A model generated the notes under the pieces. It was not told where the DNA came from. It worked only from the letters and a program-made list of their open reading frames with translations, and did no database searches. 64,000 nucleotides of DNA, from contig PS015181.1 in NCBI GenBank assembly GCA_048213135.1, positions 1 through 64,000 of the forward strand, written 5' to 3'. Of this stretch, positions 26,176 to 38,199 are shown one piece after another (the first letter of the stretch is position 1; the number at the start of each line of letters is the position of its first letter). The position numbers and the translations under genes are program-made. Source of the stretch: Reclinomonas americana ATCC 50394. Its lineage: Eukaryota > Jakobida > Jakobea > Jakobida.

Positions 26176-27018
26176 NNNNNNNNNNNNNNNNNNNNNNNNN
26201 NNNNNNNNNNNNNNNNNNNNNNNNNNNNNNNNNNNNNNNNNNNNNNNNNNNNNNNNNNNNNNNNNNNNNNNNNNNNNNNNNNNNNNNNNNNNNNNNNNNN
26301 NNNNNNNNNNNNNNNNNNNNNNNNNNNNNNNNNNNNNNNNNNNNNNNNNNNNNNNNNNNNNNNNNNNNNNNNNNNNNNNNNNNNNNNNNNNNNNNNNNNN
26401 NNNNNNNNNNNNNNNNNNNNNNNNNNNNNNNNNNNNNNNNNNNNNNNNNNNNNNNNNNNNNNNNNNNNNNNNNNNNNNNNNNNNNNNNNNNNNNNNNNNN
26501 NNNNNNNNNNNNNNNNNNNNNNNNNNNNNNNNNNNNNNNNNNNNNNNNNNNNNNNNNNNNNNNNNNNNNNNNNNNNNNNNNNNNNNNNNNNNNNNNNNNN
26601 NNNNNNNNNNNNNNNNNNNNNNNNNNNNNNNNNNNNNNNNNNNNNNNNNNNNNNNNNNNNNNNNNNNNNNNNNNNNNNNNNNNNNNNNNNNNNNNNNNNN
26701 NNNNNNNNNNNNNNNNNNNNNNNNNNNNNNNNNNNNNNNNNNNNNNNNNNNNNNNNNNNNNNNNNNNNNNNNNNNNNNNNNNNNNNNNNNNNNNNNNNNN
26801 NNNNNNNNNNNNNNNNNNNNNNNNNNNNNNNNNNNNNNNNNNNNNNNNNNNNNNNNNNNNNNNNNNNNNNNNNNNNNNNNNNNNNNNNNNNNNNNNNNNN
26901 NNNNNNNNNNNNNNNNNNNNNNNNNNNNNNNNNNNNNNNNNNNNNNNNNNNNNNNNNNNNNNNNNNNNNNNNNNNNNNNNNNNNNNNNNNNNNNNNNNNN
27001 NNNNNNNNNNNNNNNNNN

Positions 27019-27570
27019 GACGTCGCACTGGCCGGTCTCCGCATCGGCGACGTTCGCGCCGATCGACTGGCCGCCGGCGACGCGCTCCTCCTCGACCGCC
27101 CACTCCTCTGCTGCTGATGCTGCAGCAGTCGCATCAACTCATCCGTGGTCTCCGACTGCTGCTGCTGCTGCTCGGCGGCTTCTGTTGCTGCAGCAGTCGC
27201 AGGGGCGGCCTGCGGGGTGGCTCGCATTCGCGCCAAATGCGCCGTGTACAGCGACGGATGCATGTGCTGTCGATACAAATCCGCCGCCGCTGCCGATGAC
27301 GTCACCTGCTGCGGCGGCGGCGGCGATGGCGCAGCAGCGGCAGTCNNNNNNNNNNNNNNNNNNNNNNNNNNNNNNNNNNNNNNNCAAGTGTGAGAAACGA
27401 CGAGAGAGAGAGAAAGATAGAGAGAGAGGGAGGAGAGAGCAACGAGCAATGAGAAACGAAACCGAAACTGAAACGAGTTTGCATGATCAAGCGCACCTGC
27501 ACGGGACACAAGAAGGACGCGGCTTGCGCCACCGCTGCCGACTGCGATGACGGCGGCGGCGGCACCGACN
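27019..27570 (-). CDS. Unidentified Ala/Gln-rich protein (partial)
   Basis: Read on the minus strand, an exon starting in the 27571-28191 gap (PPPPSSQSAAVAQAASFLCP) ends at a GTGCGC donor at 27498. A GT-rich intron of about 100 bp and a short gap follow, then an exon reading SPPPPQQVTSSAAAADLYRQ, HMHPSLYTAHLARMRATPQ, a Gln run, ETTDELMRLLQHQQQ and a Ser/Arg-rich part, which enters the gap at 27018. The YRQHMHPSLYTAHLARM stretch and the splice site favour this strand. No family is recognised. It is probably divergent from the kinesin-like gene, both starts being hidden in the gap. Confidence 0.5.
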
Positions 27571-28272
27571 NNNNNNNNNNNNNNNNNNNNNNNNNNNNNN
27601 NNNNNNNNNNNNNNNNNNNNNNNNNNNNNNNNNNNNNNNNNNNNNNNNNNNNNNNNNNNNNNNNNNNNNNNNNNNNNNNNNNNNNNNNNNNNNNNNNNNN
27701 NNNNNNNNNNNNNNNNNNNNNNNNNNNNNNNNNNNNNNNNNNNNNNNNNNNNNNNNNNNNNNNNNNNNNNNNNNNNNNNNNNNNNNNNNNNNNNNNNNNN
27801 NNNNNNNNNNNNNNNNNNNNNNNNNNNNNNNNNNNNNNNNNNNNNNNNNNNNNNNNNNNNNNNNNNNNNNNNNNNNNNNNNNNNNNNNNNNNNNNNNNNN
27901 NNNNNNNNNNNNNNNNNNNNNNNNNNNNNNNNNNNNNNNNNNNNNNNNNNNNNNNNNNNNNNNNNNNNNNNNNNNNNNNNNNNNNNNNNNNNNNNNNNNN
28001 NNNNNNNNNNNNNNNNNNNNNNNNNNNNNNNNNNNNNNNNNNNNNNNNNNNNNNNNNNNNNNNNNNNNNNNNNNNNNNNNNNNNNNNNNNNNNNNNNNNN
28101 NNNNNNNNNNNNNNNNNNNNNNNNNNNNNNNNNNNNNNNNNNNNNNNNNNNNNNNNNNNNNNNNNNNNNNNNNNNNNNNNNNNNNNNNNNNTTGATGCTC
28201 CTGTTCACACGCCCTTCTCCCTTTCTCTTCTTCTTCTTCGTCTCCCTCTCGCTATCTTTTCCTTTCCCGCAG

Positions 28273-31200
28273 GTGGTGGTTCGCGTGCGACCGCCTCCAC
28301 CGTCACACGTTCGACGCAACGAGATTCTGCAGTCGGGCGACGACATGCAGACGCTGACGGTCTCCAAGGACCTGTGTTTCACGCGATCGCACGATTACCC
28401 GCTGCACAAGTTCACGTTTGATCGTGTGTTTGACGGCGGCTCTCGCAATGGTGCACCGTCGCCTGCGGCGTTTTACAACAAGTGCGCCCGTCCGCTGGTG
28501 CAGGCGCTGTGCCAGGGTGTCAACGGGTGCTTTATCATGTACGGCGAGTCCAAGTCGGGCAAGACGTACACGCTGGAGGGTCCGGCCGCCAGCGCGGAGC
28601 ACGAGGCACGTGGTGTCGTTCCGCGAGCCACGGAGCAGATTTTTGAATGTTGCGCGTCACGAATGGAAGGGCATGTTCAGCACTTCCACTGACTCTCTCC
28701 CCTCCCTCTCCCACTCCCTCTCCCTCTCCCTCTCCCTCTCCGTCGCCCTCTCCGTTTGTTGCCATCACAGACATCACGGAACACTCGACGAGTGGACGAC
28801 ACTTTGCAGTGACGGCCAGCTACATGCGCGTGGAGAACGACACCAACATTGTCGACTTGCTGCGACCAGGCAACACCAAGAACCTGCGAGTGGTGGAGGA
28901 CAAGGATCGTTCGGCGGGTGCCGCTGGCGGCTATCGTGTGTCGGTGGTGGGTCTGACAGAGAAGGAGCTGCACTCGCCGGTGGACATTTACGACGTGCTG
29001 CGACGGCGGTACACGCTCGAGGAGTCGAAGAGCAACAAGCACGCCACCGTGCTCACCATTTCGCTCACTGTGGCATCGCGACCACGTGCTGGTGAGTGCA
29101 TGAGTTGGGGGGAAAAGGGTGCAGAGGGGGTGGGGAAATGTTGCAACGATGTGATGAAATATTTCAACCATCACTTTAGCTACTAGATGGACTTAGTACC
29201 TCGTGCTGACTTGAAGTTGTCTGATTTGTCGTGCACGCACACACTCTTGATGGTCTCCTTTTCTCTCTTTTTTCGTTTATCTCTTCTACTTTCTCGGTGC
29301 TCACACTCGCTGTGGCAGGCAAATACATGTCGTCGGCGTCGGTGGATCTGGACAGTGGCAACACTCGCGTGTCGCCCTTCACTCAGAAGACTCTCTCGCG
29401 TCTGTCCGAGACGGTGACCGGGATGCCGGTGGCGTACGGCGAAACATTCCGGCTGAGCTTTGTGGAGTTGCCGTCGGCCGAGCTGACGCACAAGACGCGC
29501 AAGGCATCGGCTGCCAGCGGCGTCAGTGGTTCCAGCAAGGCCTCATCGAGCGCGCAGCACGTGTCGCGCACGCTGAATGCTCTGTCCACTGTTCTGTCGA
29601 GTCTGCGACGTACCGAGGCTGGCGGCCACGTGCCGTATCGCGATTCGAAGCTGACTCATGTGTTGAAGGAATGGTTGGTTTGGCAACAGGGGGGGATGGG
29701 GGTAGGGGTGTTGTTCAGCCTGTCGCTGTTCTCCTTTCACCCTCCAGCGTCCCTTTCTTTCATTCTTGCATCCTCCTTTCTGAGTCTTTTCCGTGTCCCT
29801 CTTTCCGTCGTTGCTTTCATATTTTCTTGTCCCTCCCTTCTTGCTTTCTCATTTCCGTGTCCTTTTTACATCGTTGATTTCTCTTCCACTCTTGATTTGT
29901 CTTTTACTCTTGCATTCTCATATCCGTGTCCCTCTTTCGCTTGGTGTCTCATATCCCTCCCTTCTTCCACTCTTGCTTTCTCATTTCCATGTTTCTTTTC
30001 CATCGTTGCTTTCACTTTCCACCCTTGCCTCTCACTCACATGCCTGTGCTCTCCAGCCTGAACCCCGACTCGGTCATTATGTTTGTGGCCACGGTGCACG
30101 GCAATCTGGATCACTTTACGGAGACGCTGGCCACCTGCAAGTACGCCTCGCGCATTCGTGAAAATGCGCAGGCTCTGCACTCGGTGGGCTTGGCGTCGAC
30201 TCTGCGTTTCTACGACAGCGAGGGTGAGAGTGGCGACTTTGGTGTCGGCGAATTCGACGATGACGAGGGTGCGGTTTTTCTGTTCTCTTCTCTCTCGCTG
30301 TTACTGTTCCCTCATCAACGCTGCTGTGCAGGCTATCGCTCTGGTGGCGAGTCATCGGCATCGGCACGACCCGTGCGCGCCATAATTTCGCCCATGGACA
30401 AGGCCGACACAGAGGTGGTGCAGCTGCGCCGTGAGTTGGCCGCGATGCGTTCCAACTATCAGCACATGATGGAGGACCGCCTGGAACTGGCCCGTCAGTT
30501 GCAGGAAACCGAGGCGGAGCTGCTGCGTGTGAAGACGGAGCGTGATGAACTGCGCGCGTGGTACACACAGCGGTTTGAGGACCTGCAGCGGGGAGCTGAG
30601 CAGATGCAGGTGTGTATGTCCTTCTGCTGGCTGTCGCCTCTGGTGTGTGCACTCGTGCCAGCCACTGTTTCACATCTCCTCACTTCTCTCTGCCACATAT
30701 TCAATTGCTTGGTGTGCACTCGTGCCACTCTTTTCACGACTGCACACGCATTGTTCTTCTTCTTCTTCTTCTTCTCACTCTTCTTTCATGCTTTTTGTTC
30801 CTCTGTACCTCTTCATTCCCCTCCCCACGCATTCTCTTTGTCGTCGTTCCCCCTCCCTTTCTCACCCCCTTTCCCTTATCCCCCCTGCAGCAACTGCAAG
30901 CAGAGTTGAGCGAGGCCAAGGAACGCGCGGCAGGCACCACGGAGGAAGCCGACCAGCTGCGCAAGAGTCTGCAGACGTCGGATTTCAATGCGTCGGGAGA
31001 TTTCACACAGCTGGAGAACGCCCGTCGCGAACTGCTCAGTGCCAAGACGGAGCTGCTGCAGTTGCGGCAAAAGGTGCACTCGAACGAGATTGAGTTGCTC
31101 GATCTCCGGCACCAGACGCAGCGCGGGGAGGATCGGTGCGGCAACGAATCATGCCTCTCTGCTGTGCTTGTTTTTCTCACTTTGTATGTGTAGCATTCGT

Positions 31201-34200
31201 GAGCTGCAACTCGAGGTCATGCACTGGCGCTCCGAGTTCACTCGTGTCGATGGTGAAAAGCACGAGATTCGCAGTCGGGTGCGTGTTCATTCTTGATCGT
31301 GTCGTAGCATAGAAAGAAAGCGCAAGTGCTTGCCTGACGCATGCCCCTTGCAGATGTTGGATTCCGCACAAAAGGATGGCGACGCGCACTACATTATCGA
31401 CGATGTGCGGCGTGAGTTGACGGTGGTCAATCACAAGTACGATGAAGTTGAGTCGTTCTCCCCTCGTGCGCGTGCGCTTGTGTGCTCCTCTTGCTCATGC
31501 GTGCGTTGAATGACCGCAGTCACTGCGCACGTGTCACCAACTGCAAGTCGCTCTGGAGCGTGCGCAGAACGAGTGCACCTCACTCCGTTCGCAGCTGGTG
31601 GTCGGTGGCAGTGGCGGTGCAAGCCGTGTGACTGCCTTTGACGAGAGTGCTCTGGCGCCGTTCGGACTTCCGCGATCCGCACTACAAGCAGAGGCACGCG
31701 ATTATCCGTCGTTACTCCACCACCCTCTTGTGTCGCTTCTCTCGCCTCCGCCCTCGTCGTCAGTGGCCACCACGCGCAGTCCGTTTTCTGTTTGATGCGT
31801 GTTGTTTTCTTTCTCTCTTTCTGGTGCAATGAGTCGTGTACAAACATGGTCGCTCGCTTCCCGTGCTTTGTATGCATTGCCACTTCCTTTTTCTCTTTCT
31901 CCGCCTATGTGTATTATCTGTGCCGTTTAAAGTCGATGCTAACCGCGCGCTTTCCCTCCCACTCTCAGTCGTACCGATCGCCCGCCAGCCGCCGCCAGGT
32001 TTCGTTCTCGCTCGATGAGCGCCGCATGGAGGTCGGCGACGCTGGTGACGAGACCTCGGAGGCCATGCGTGTCCGCGATCTCTCCGAGAGCACTGTCGGG
32101 TACTCGGAGGCCCTGAGGCTCAAGGATGGTGCGCGGGGGGCCTGTTGTGTGCGCAGCGGCACTGCAGACGACTTGGCGTGCTCAGTATTTGTTCTTTATG
32201 TGCATGCAGATTTGCTGGCACGCATGGAGGACTCAAATGCCTCGCTTCGTCGGCGCATCATGGAGCTGGAGAGAGATCGCGACAGCATTGCTACGATGCG
32301 CGCCGAGTCTATCTCTGCCGCACTCGGGTCTGTGTCTCCGCCGCCAATGGGATCGCGCCCACTCTCCTCCTCGGAAGTCGACAAGTACATTGCCGAGCGG
32401 GACAGGGCGACACGCGAGGCCGTACACGCGCGCATCTTGTATCAGCAAACGGAAGCCGCAAAGGGCGACTTGCAGCATGAGGTTCGCCCTCGCCACTATT
32501 TTCTCTCATGCTGCGCGCACTCACCGTGTCCCCGTTGTGCAGAACTCGAACCTGCAAAGCAAGCTCGATGCGCGCGAGCGTGAGCTTGCCTCACTTCGTC
32601 GGGCCTCTGCCGAGTACCGCATGCAGCTCGAGCGACTCACTGCTGAAAAGGAGCAGCTGCGCCGCGAGTCGCTGACTTCACGTGGCGCGTCGCCATCGCC
32701 GTCGGTGCTGCGATTCCAGCAGCTGGCGCGTGAGCGAGACGAAATGGAACGCGAGATGCTGAAGAGGGCGCACGAGGTGCACACATTGCGCGAGCACATT
32801 AGCGACATGCAGGTGAAGCTGCAGGACACAACCGCCAAGTTTGATGCCGCGCAGCAGAGCCGCGATCGTCTGCTGCAGACGTCGTCGGAGAGCTCGAACG
32901 AGTTGCAGAAGCTGGTGAGGGAGGGACGGATGACGCGCAGTGGGATTGTTCTTGTCGCCTGAGACTTTTGGTGTTGCAGTTTGCCGAGCTGGAGGAGCTG
33001 CGTGTTCGTCTGCGCGCCGCACAGGATGCCGAGCTGCAGTTGCGCGACATTCAAGACATCTTGCGCTCCGCTCCCGCATCGTCGGCGTCGGCCTCGTCGC
33101 CTTCTGGGGATGCGTCAGTCAACGTCAGTCGTATTCAGCGGCTGGCGTACGACTTGCGGCAGAAGACCACCGAGGTGGTGGAGGCGGCGCGAGAGCGTGA
33201 TGCACTGCGGCGGCAGATTGAGTTGCGGTTGTGTGTGTGTGTTTTTTTCCTTCTTTGGCAGCTGTCTGCTGGGGTTGCTGAACAAGGTAGTGCCTGTTGC
33301 AGTGAGCTTCACGATCAGCTGCGACTGACCACACAACGTGTTCACCGCCTGGAGGAGTCTGATACTATTTCGTCGGCACAACTGCGCGAAACGACGCGCA
33401 CATTGGAGGAGACGCGCGCCTTGCTTTCGGCCACGGAGGCGTCGCTGGCCACCACACGCTCCGATCTGCTCAATTGCGAATCACAGAGGCGGCAGTTGAG
33501 TGTGCTTCGCGGTCGGTATTCTTTCTTCTGGCGTTCACTCATCCTCTCCGTAGGCTGCAAGACGAGATCTCGCAGCATCTGGCCGACATGTCCACACTGC
33601 GTGACACCACTGAAGGCCAGGACGTCAGTCTGCGCTCGCTGCGGGACGAGGCCGACCGCCAGCGCATCAAGGTGTCGCAGTTGAATCAGTCGATCACACA
33701 ATTGGAGTTTGCCAAGGACGAGTTGCAGACCGACTTGAATCACGCCAAGGAGGAGTGGACACGATGGAGGTGCGTGATTGTGCTCGTCCGCCGCTGCGCC
33801 ACGTCGTCTCATTTCCTTCTGGTTCGGTGCAGAGAGGAAGCCGAGTTGCTGGCGGCAGAGTTGCACGAGAGCCACCGGCTTGTGAGCAACTCACATGACG
33901 TGCTTCGGGAGACGCTGGGCGCATTGAATGTGCCACTGAATGGCCACAGTCACACGCCGCTCGCACGCATCTCACCGACGCTGGCGCGCTCTTCGTCGGC
34001 CACTCTCGAGGCCGCCAGTCCGCACTCCGCGCAAGCGCGCTTCGCCAGCAACATGGACGAGGCGGCTGGCGAGGTTTGTTTGCTGTGTGCACTGCATGTT
34101 GTGCACAAGCCACCTCATTATGACATGTTCTCGCAGGGCGCCGCTGCGGGCGGCTCTCCACAATCGAGCCCGTCGAATGCGCTGTCCCCGGTTCTTGTCG

Positions 34201-37170
34201 ATGATGCGCACTTTGTGCGGGTGATTTCGACACCCGGCACTGGACGGCACGGGGACGTGAATCAGACCTCCAAGGCGCGTCTTCCGGAGATCGCCAACTC
34301 GGTGCTGGCGTTTAGCAAGATTTTGACCAGAGTGAGTCGCCCTGCACGCACAGCTTGTCCCTCCACGATCTTCCTCACTTGCGTGTTGCGACGTGGTAGA
34401 TTCACGTGGATCAGCGGAATGACATGAGGCAAACCGAGGAGGACAACATGAGACTCCGCGAACAGTCGGGTATTCTCGCGTCGGATTTGGAGCACCGAAT
34501 GGACGAGCTGGCGGCGGCGCGTCTGCGTCTGAAGACACTGGAGGAGTCTGACGTGGAGACACGAGCGCAGCTGGCGGCGGCCGAGAAGCAGGTGTCACAG
34601 CTGACGACGGCGTTGACGACGACGGAGCGGCAGTGCTCGCTGCTGTCGGAGCAAGTGGCCGAGCTGCAGGGGAAGGACGACGAGAACACGGATCAGCTGC
34701 GACGTGCCGTCACTGAGCGCGACGAGGCAAAGAAGCGTTTGTGGAGTGTGGAGAGCGACCTGCAACGCACCATGTTCCAGGCCGAGAATCTGCGCGAGGA
34801 GGTCACCAAGTCGGCGGAGGAGATGACACGACTGCGCGAGCTGCGCGACGAGACGCGCATTGAGTTGAAGCAGAGACAGGAGGCGGTGCGTGAGAGTGTG
34901 CAGTGTGGCGAGAGATTGCTGGGTTGCTGACTTTTTTTGTGGCGTGCATGCAGTTGGAGAAGTTGACGGCGGAGCGGGCGCGTCTCGTCATCAAGAACGA
35001 GGAGGCCGAGACTCTGATTGACCGTCTCAGCCGCGAGCGTGATCAACTGAGGCGAGTGTATCCGTGTGTCTGTGTGTCTCTCTCTCTACCTGTGTGTGTG
35101 TTCTGAATGCGTGCTGTTCTCGGTGCACAGTGCGAGCAAGAGTGACCTGCTGACCGACGTGGATCTGTTGCGTCGCTCCGAGACATCGCTGAGCGAGTCG
35201 GTGACAGAGTTGCGCGGCGAGTTGCAGCACTTGCTGGACGAGAAGTCCGATCTGCTGCGTCGCACCACCAGTCTGGAGCAGCAGCTGGAGGAAGTGGTAG
35301 CGGTGCGTATTATCAACACAATGTCTCTATGTGTGATGCACACGACAGTCGCTTATCCACATATCAGTCGCTGGAGGAGCGCGACCGTGAGGCAACTGCG
35401 TTGTCGCGCGATCTGGTGTCCCTGCAGCGCGAGTACGAGGAATCGACGAGCCGCGCCGCCTCCTTGCAGCACCGTGCCGACGAGTTGGAGTCCACGAAGA
35501 AGGCACTGATGATGCAGAATGCCGACCTGAAGGTGGAACTGCATCGCGAGAAGGAGTTCTCGCACGAGAAGATCCGCATTCTCGAACTGCAAGTCGAATC
35601 ACTGCGACAGGAGCGGGATTCGTTGTCGAATCGTGCCAATGGCTTGCAGGTGATTGCCGTGCATGCATGCGTGCGTGCGTCTCTGTTGGGTTGTACGGAT
35701 GTCTCACATGGTTTTGTTCAGACCGAGTGTGAGCGGTTAGTGGCTCAGTTCCGTGAATCGGACGAGGCGTTTGGCGCGGCGGAGACCGATCGTCAGGCCC
35801 TGTCGCTGAGATCGGCGGAGTTGGAGCGCGAAGTGCGTGACTCCCGCACCGAAGCCGATGGTGAGCGAGATGTGCAAAGAGTGAGGTACTTGAATGCATG
35901 TGTCTCACTGGATGGCGTGTTGCTTTCTTGATACAGCGCTGCGCAATCAGCTGTATCGGGCCGAGGACAACCTGAACACACTGGAGAACCGAGTGGAGGC
36001 GCTGAAGCGGCAGCTGCGCGAAACCGAGGAGCGTGACAATGAGAATCGGCGTCGCGTGGAGGCCACACAGCAGCGATGTGTTGCGGTGCGTCACCTCGTC
36101 CCCCCCCCCCTCCTCTCTCCCTTCTCGTCTTGATGCTCATGCGATGTGCGACGCAGGCACAAGAGGAGGCTCAGGTGTCGAATCAGCGTCTGCAGGCTCG
36201 CGAGGAGGAGTGTGAGCGGCTTGAGGCGGCGAATTCTCGCCTCACGCGCTCACTCTCGGCCGCCGAGGTCAACATCAAGCACATGACGCAGGAGATTGAG
36301 AGTGCGTGAGCGATTGCAGCATCGCGTGTGTTGTGTCTTCGTCGTTGCGATTCACTGCGGATGATGCAGCGCTGCAACGAGAGACGACTGCACTGCGCCA
36401 GGAGATTGAGCAGAAGCGCGACGAGAAGGATGCCGTCAGCACCCAATTTGTCACCACACGGTCACAAGTGGATCGTCTGCACGAGGAGCGAGACGATCTC
36501 CGCTTGCAGCTCAACGACTTGAAGGTATGTTTGCCTCTTAGCCTCCTCGTTTTCTCGAGAAATGTACTCACAATTGGCGCAGTCGCTGCTGGCACAACGC
36601 AATGCGGAAATGGACCACTTGGTGCAGGACTTGGTGCTGAAGGAGAAGGAGCTGCGGTCAATGTACATGCAACGCGACGACGACCACAAGCGGTTCGCTG
36701 CTCAAGAGGCCGAAATGCGACGCCTGGACGAGGAGCGAAGGGTGCGTTTCGAGATTTTTGTGATGATGATTGGTGTTACTCACCGCGTCGCCGTAATGCA
36801 GCGGTTACGCGACGAAATGATGCGTCTCAGCTCCGAGCATCACATGGCCGTCGACGACGCGAAGCGTGCATTCCAACAGCTGGAGGACTGCCGCACCGAG
36901 CTTGACCGCTCCAAGCGCGCCAATGCCCGCATCACGCAGGACCTGAACAACATTATCACAGCGTTCGGGCTCGACGCACAAGTCGGCGGCGGCATGCAAG
37001 GCACCGCTGGCGGCGGGTATGTCGCGGGGTTGGAAGTGTCGTCCAGTGTGCGCACGACCATGCAGTCGTCATCGTCGTCTTCATCACTGGCTGTCACAAA
37101 CACGGCCACACCCGGCCGACCACATACCGGCGCCGCCGCCGGCAGCCAGTACACTCACGAGCGACCGTGA
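28273..37170 (+). CDS. Kinesin-like protein with degenerate motor and long coiled coil (5' partial)
   Basis: The first visible exon opens with VVVRVRPPPP. The P-loop is intact (MYGESKSGKTYTLEG, near 28540). Switch I is degenerate: LEESKSNKHATVLTISL stands where kinesins have N..SSRSH. Switch II is degenerate too: SFVELPSAEL in place of VDLAGSE. Later motor motifs are well kept: HVPYRDSKLTHVL near 29630, and VIMFVATVHGNLDHFTETLA with TCKYASRIRENAQ near 30080. After the motor come about 1,500 residues of heptad-rich coiled coil in more than twenty exons (for example RRELAAMRSNYQHMMEDRLE, LRRRIMELERDRDSIATMR), broken by Ser/Pro hinges near 31700, 32340 and 34000, then a Gly/Ser tail to the stop. 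The N-terminus is in the gap 27571-28191. ATP binding is likely; normal hydrolysis and motility are doubtful. Confidence 0.85.
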
Positions 37171-37338
37171 GCGCACCAGCTGTTCGTTTATCTTCTTTTT
37201 GTCACAGACTACGTATGATGCATTCGCTTTGATATGTAATGCACGGTTGTTGTTTTTATGATCACGGCCGTCGGTCACGTGTCGTCCCGTTGTCATGAAG
37301 TCGCAGTGCTTTTCGTTCTCTTGTCAGAAGCACAAGAT

Positions 37339-38060
37339 GGAAAGGGCAAGAAGTCGCGCCTCGATTCTCCTCGCACACATGAGCAGTGGTGACGCTGCTG
37401 TTGAGACACGTCGCACAGATGACGACGCAGCCAGCGAGTTGTGTGTCACGCGCGCACGCACACGCGTGTAATCTCTGTGCTCGCCCTCACTCCTGTGATC
37501 ATGCAGATTGCTCTGTGTGGAACCCGTGTGTGGCATCTCACAGGAGAGCTCCATGGTCACACGCAAGGTGGCCGCAGGCGACATCCACAAGGGATTCCTT
37601 GAGCTGTTGGGCGAACTGACAGTCGTGGGCGACGGCATCACTCCCGAGGCGTTTGCTCGTTGCGTCAGCCGTGTAACATACGATCCCTCTCCTTTCCTCA
37701 CAAGTGTGTGCAGAGCGCGTCAAGGAGATGGATGACACGGGCAAGATCGTGCTGGTGATCGAGGACATGTCGCGAGGGCGAGTGGTGGCGACGGGATCGT
37801 TGGTGGTGGAGCTCAAGTTTGGGCGATCGCTCGGCAAGTGCGGGCACATTGAGGATGTGGTGGTGTCGTCCGAGTACCGCGGCAAGCGCCTCGGGCAGCG
37901 CATGGTGGAGGCCTTGCAGGCGACGGCGCGCGAGGTCGGCTGCTACAAGGTGATTCTCAATTGCACCAAAGCCAACGAGCCCTTTTATCGCAAGCTGGGC
38001 TTTGTGGAGAAGGAGATCCAGATGCGCTACGATCCAGCAGCCCCTTCCCCGTCCGTATAA
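37339..38060 (+). CDS. GNA1: Glucosamine 6-phosphate N-acetyltransferase
   Basis: This GNAT enzyme acetylates glucosamine 6-phosphate with acetyl-CoA in the UDP-GlcNAc pathway, feeding chitin, N-glycan and GPI synthesis. The core is clear: VAAGDIHKGFLELLGELTVV, then GDGITPEAFA joined across a GTTGCGT donor at 37659 to QRVKEMDDTGKIVLVIEDMS, RVVATGSLVVELKF, CGHIEDVVVSSEYRGKRLGQ (acetyl-CoA pyrophosphate loop RGKRLG) and CYKVILNCTKANEPFYRKLG. The stop at 38058-38060 gives the usual end. The first exon is less certain: an ATG at 37339 or 37381 opens a frame that joins in phase at a GTGTGT donor, and a start at the internal MVTRKVAAGD is possible. It begins about 170 bp after the kinesin stop. Confidence 0.87.
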
Positions 38061-38199
38061 ACAAAAAGAAGTGGAGAAAAAAAAGCATATGTCACCGGTG
38101 TTACAATGGGGGCTACGTAAATTGGACGGGATGTGACGGCACACGCGAGGATTCGGTGCCGACACACACGCGTCTGGATAGCACGCAAGCACGAGAGGC

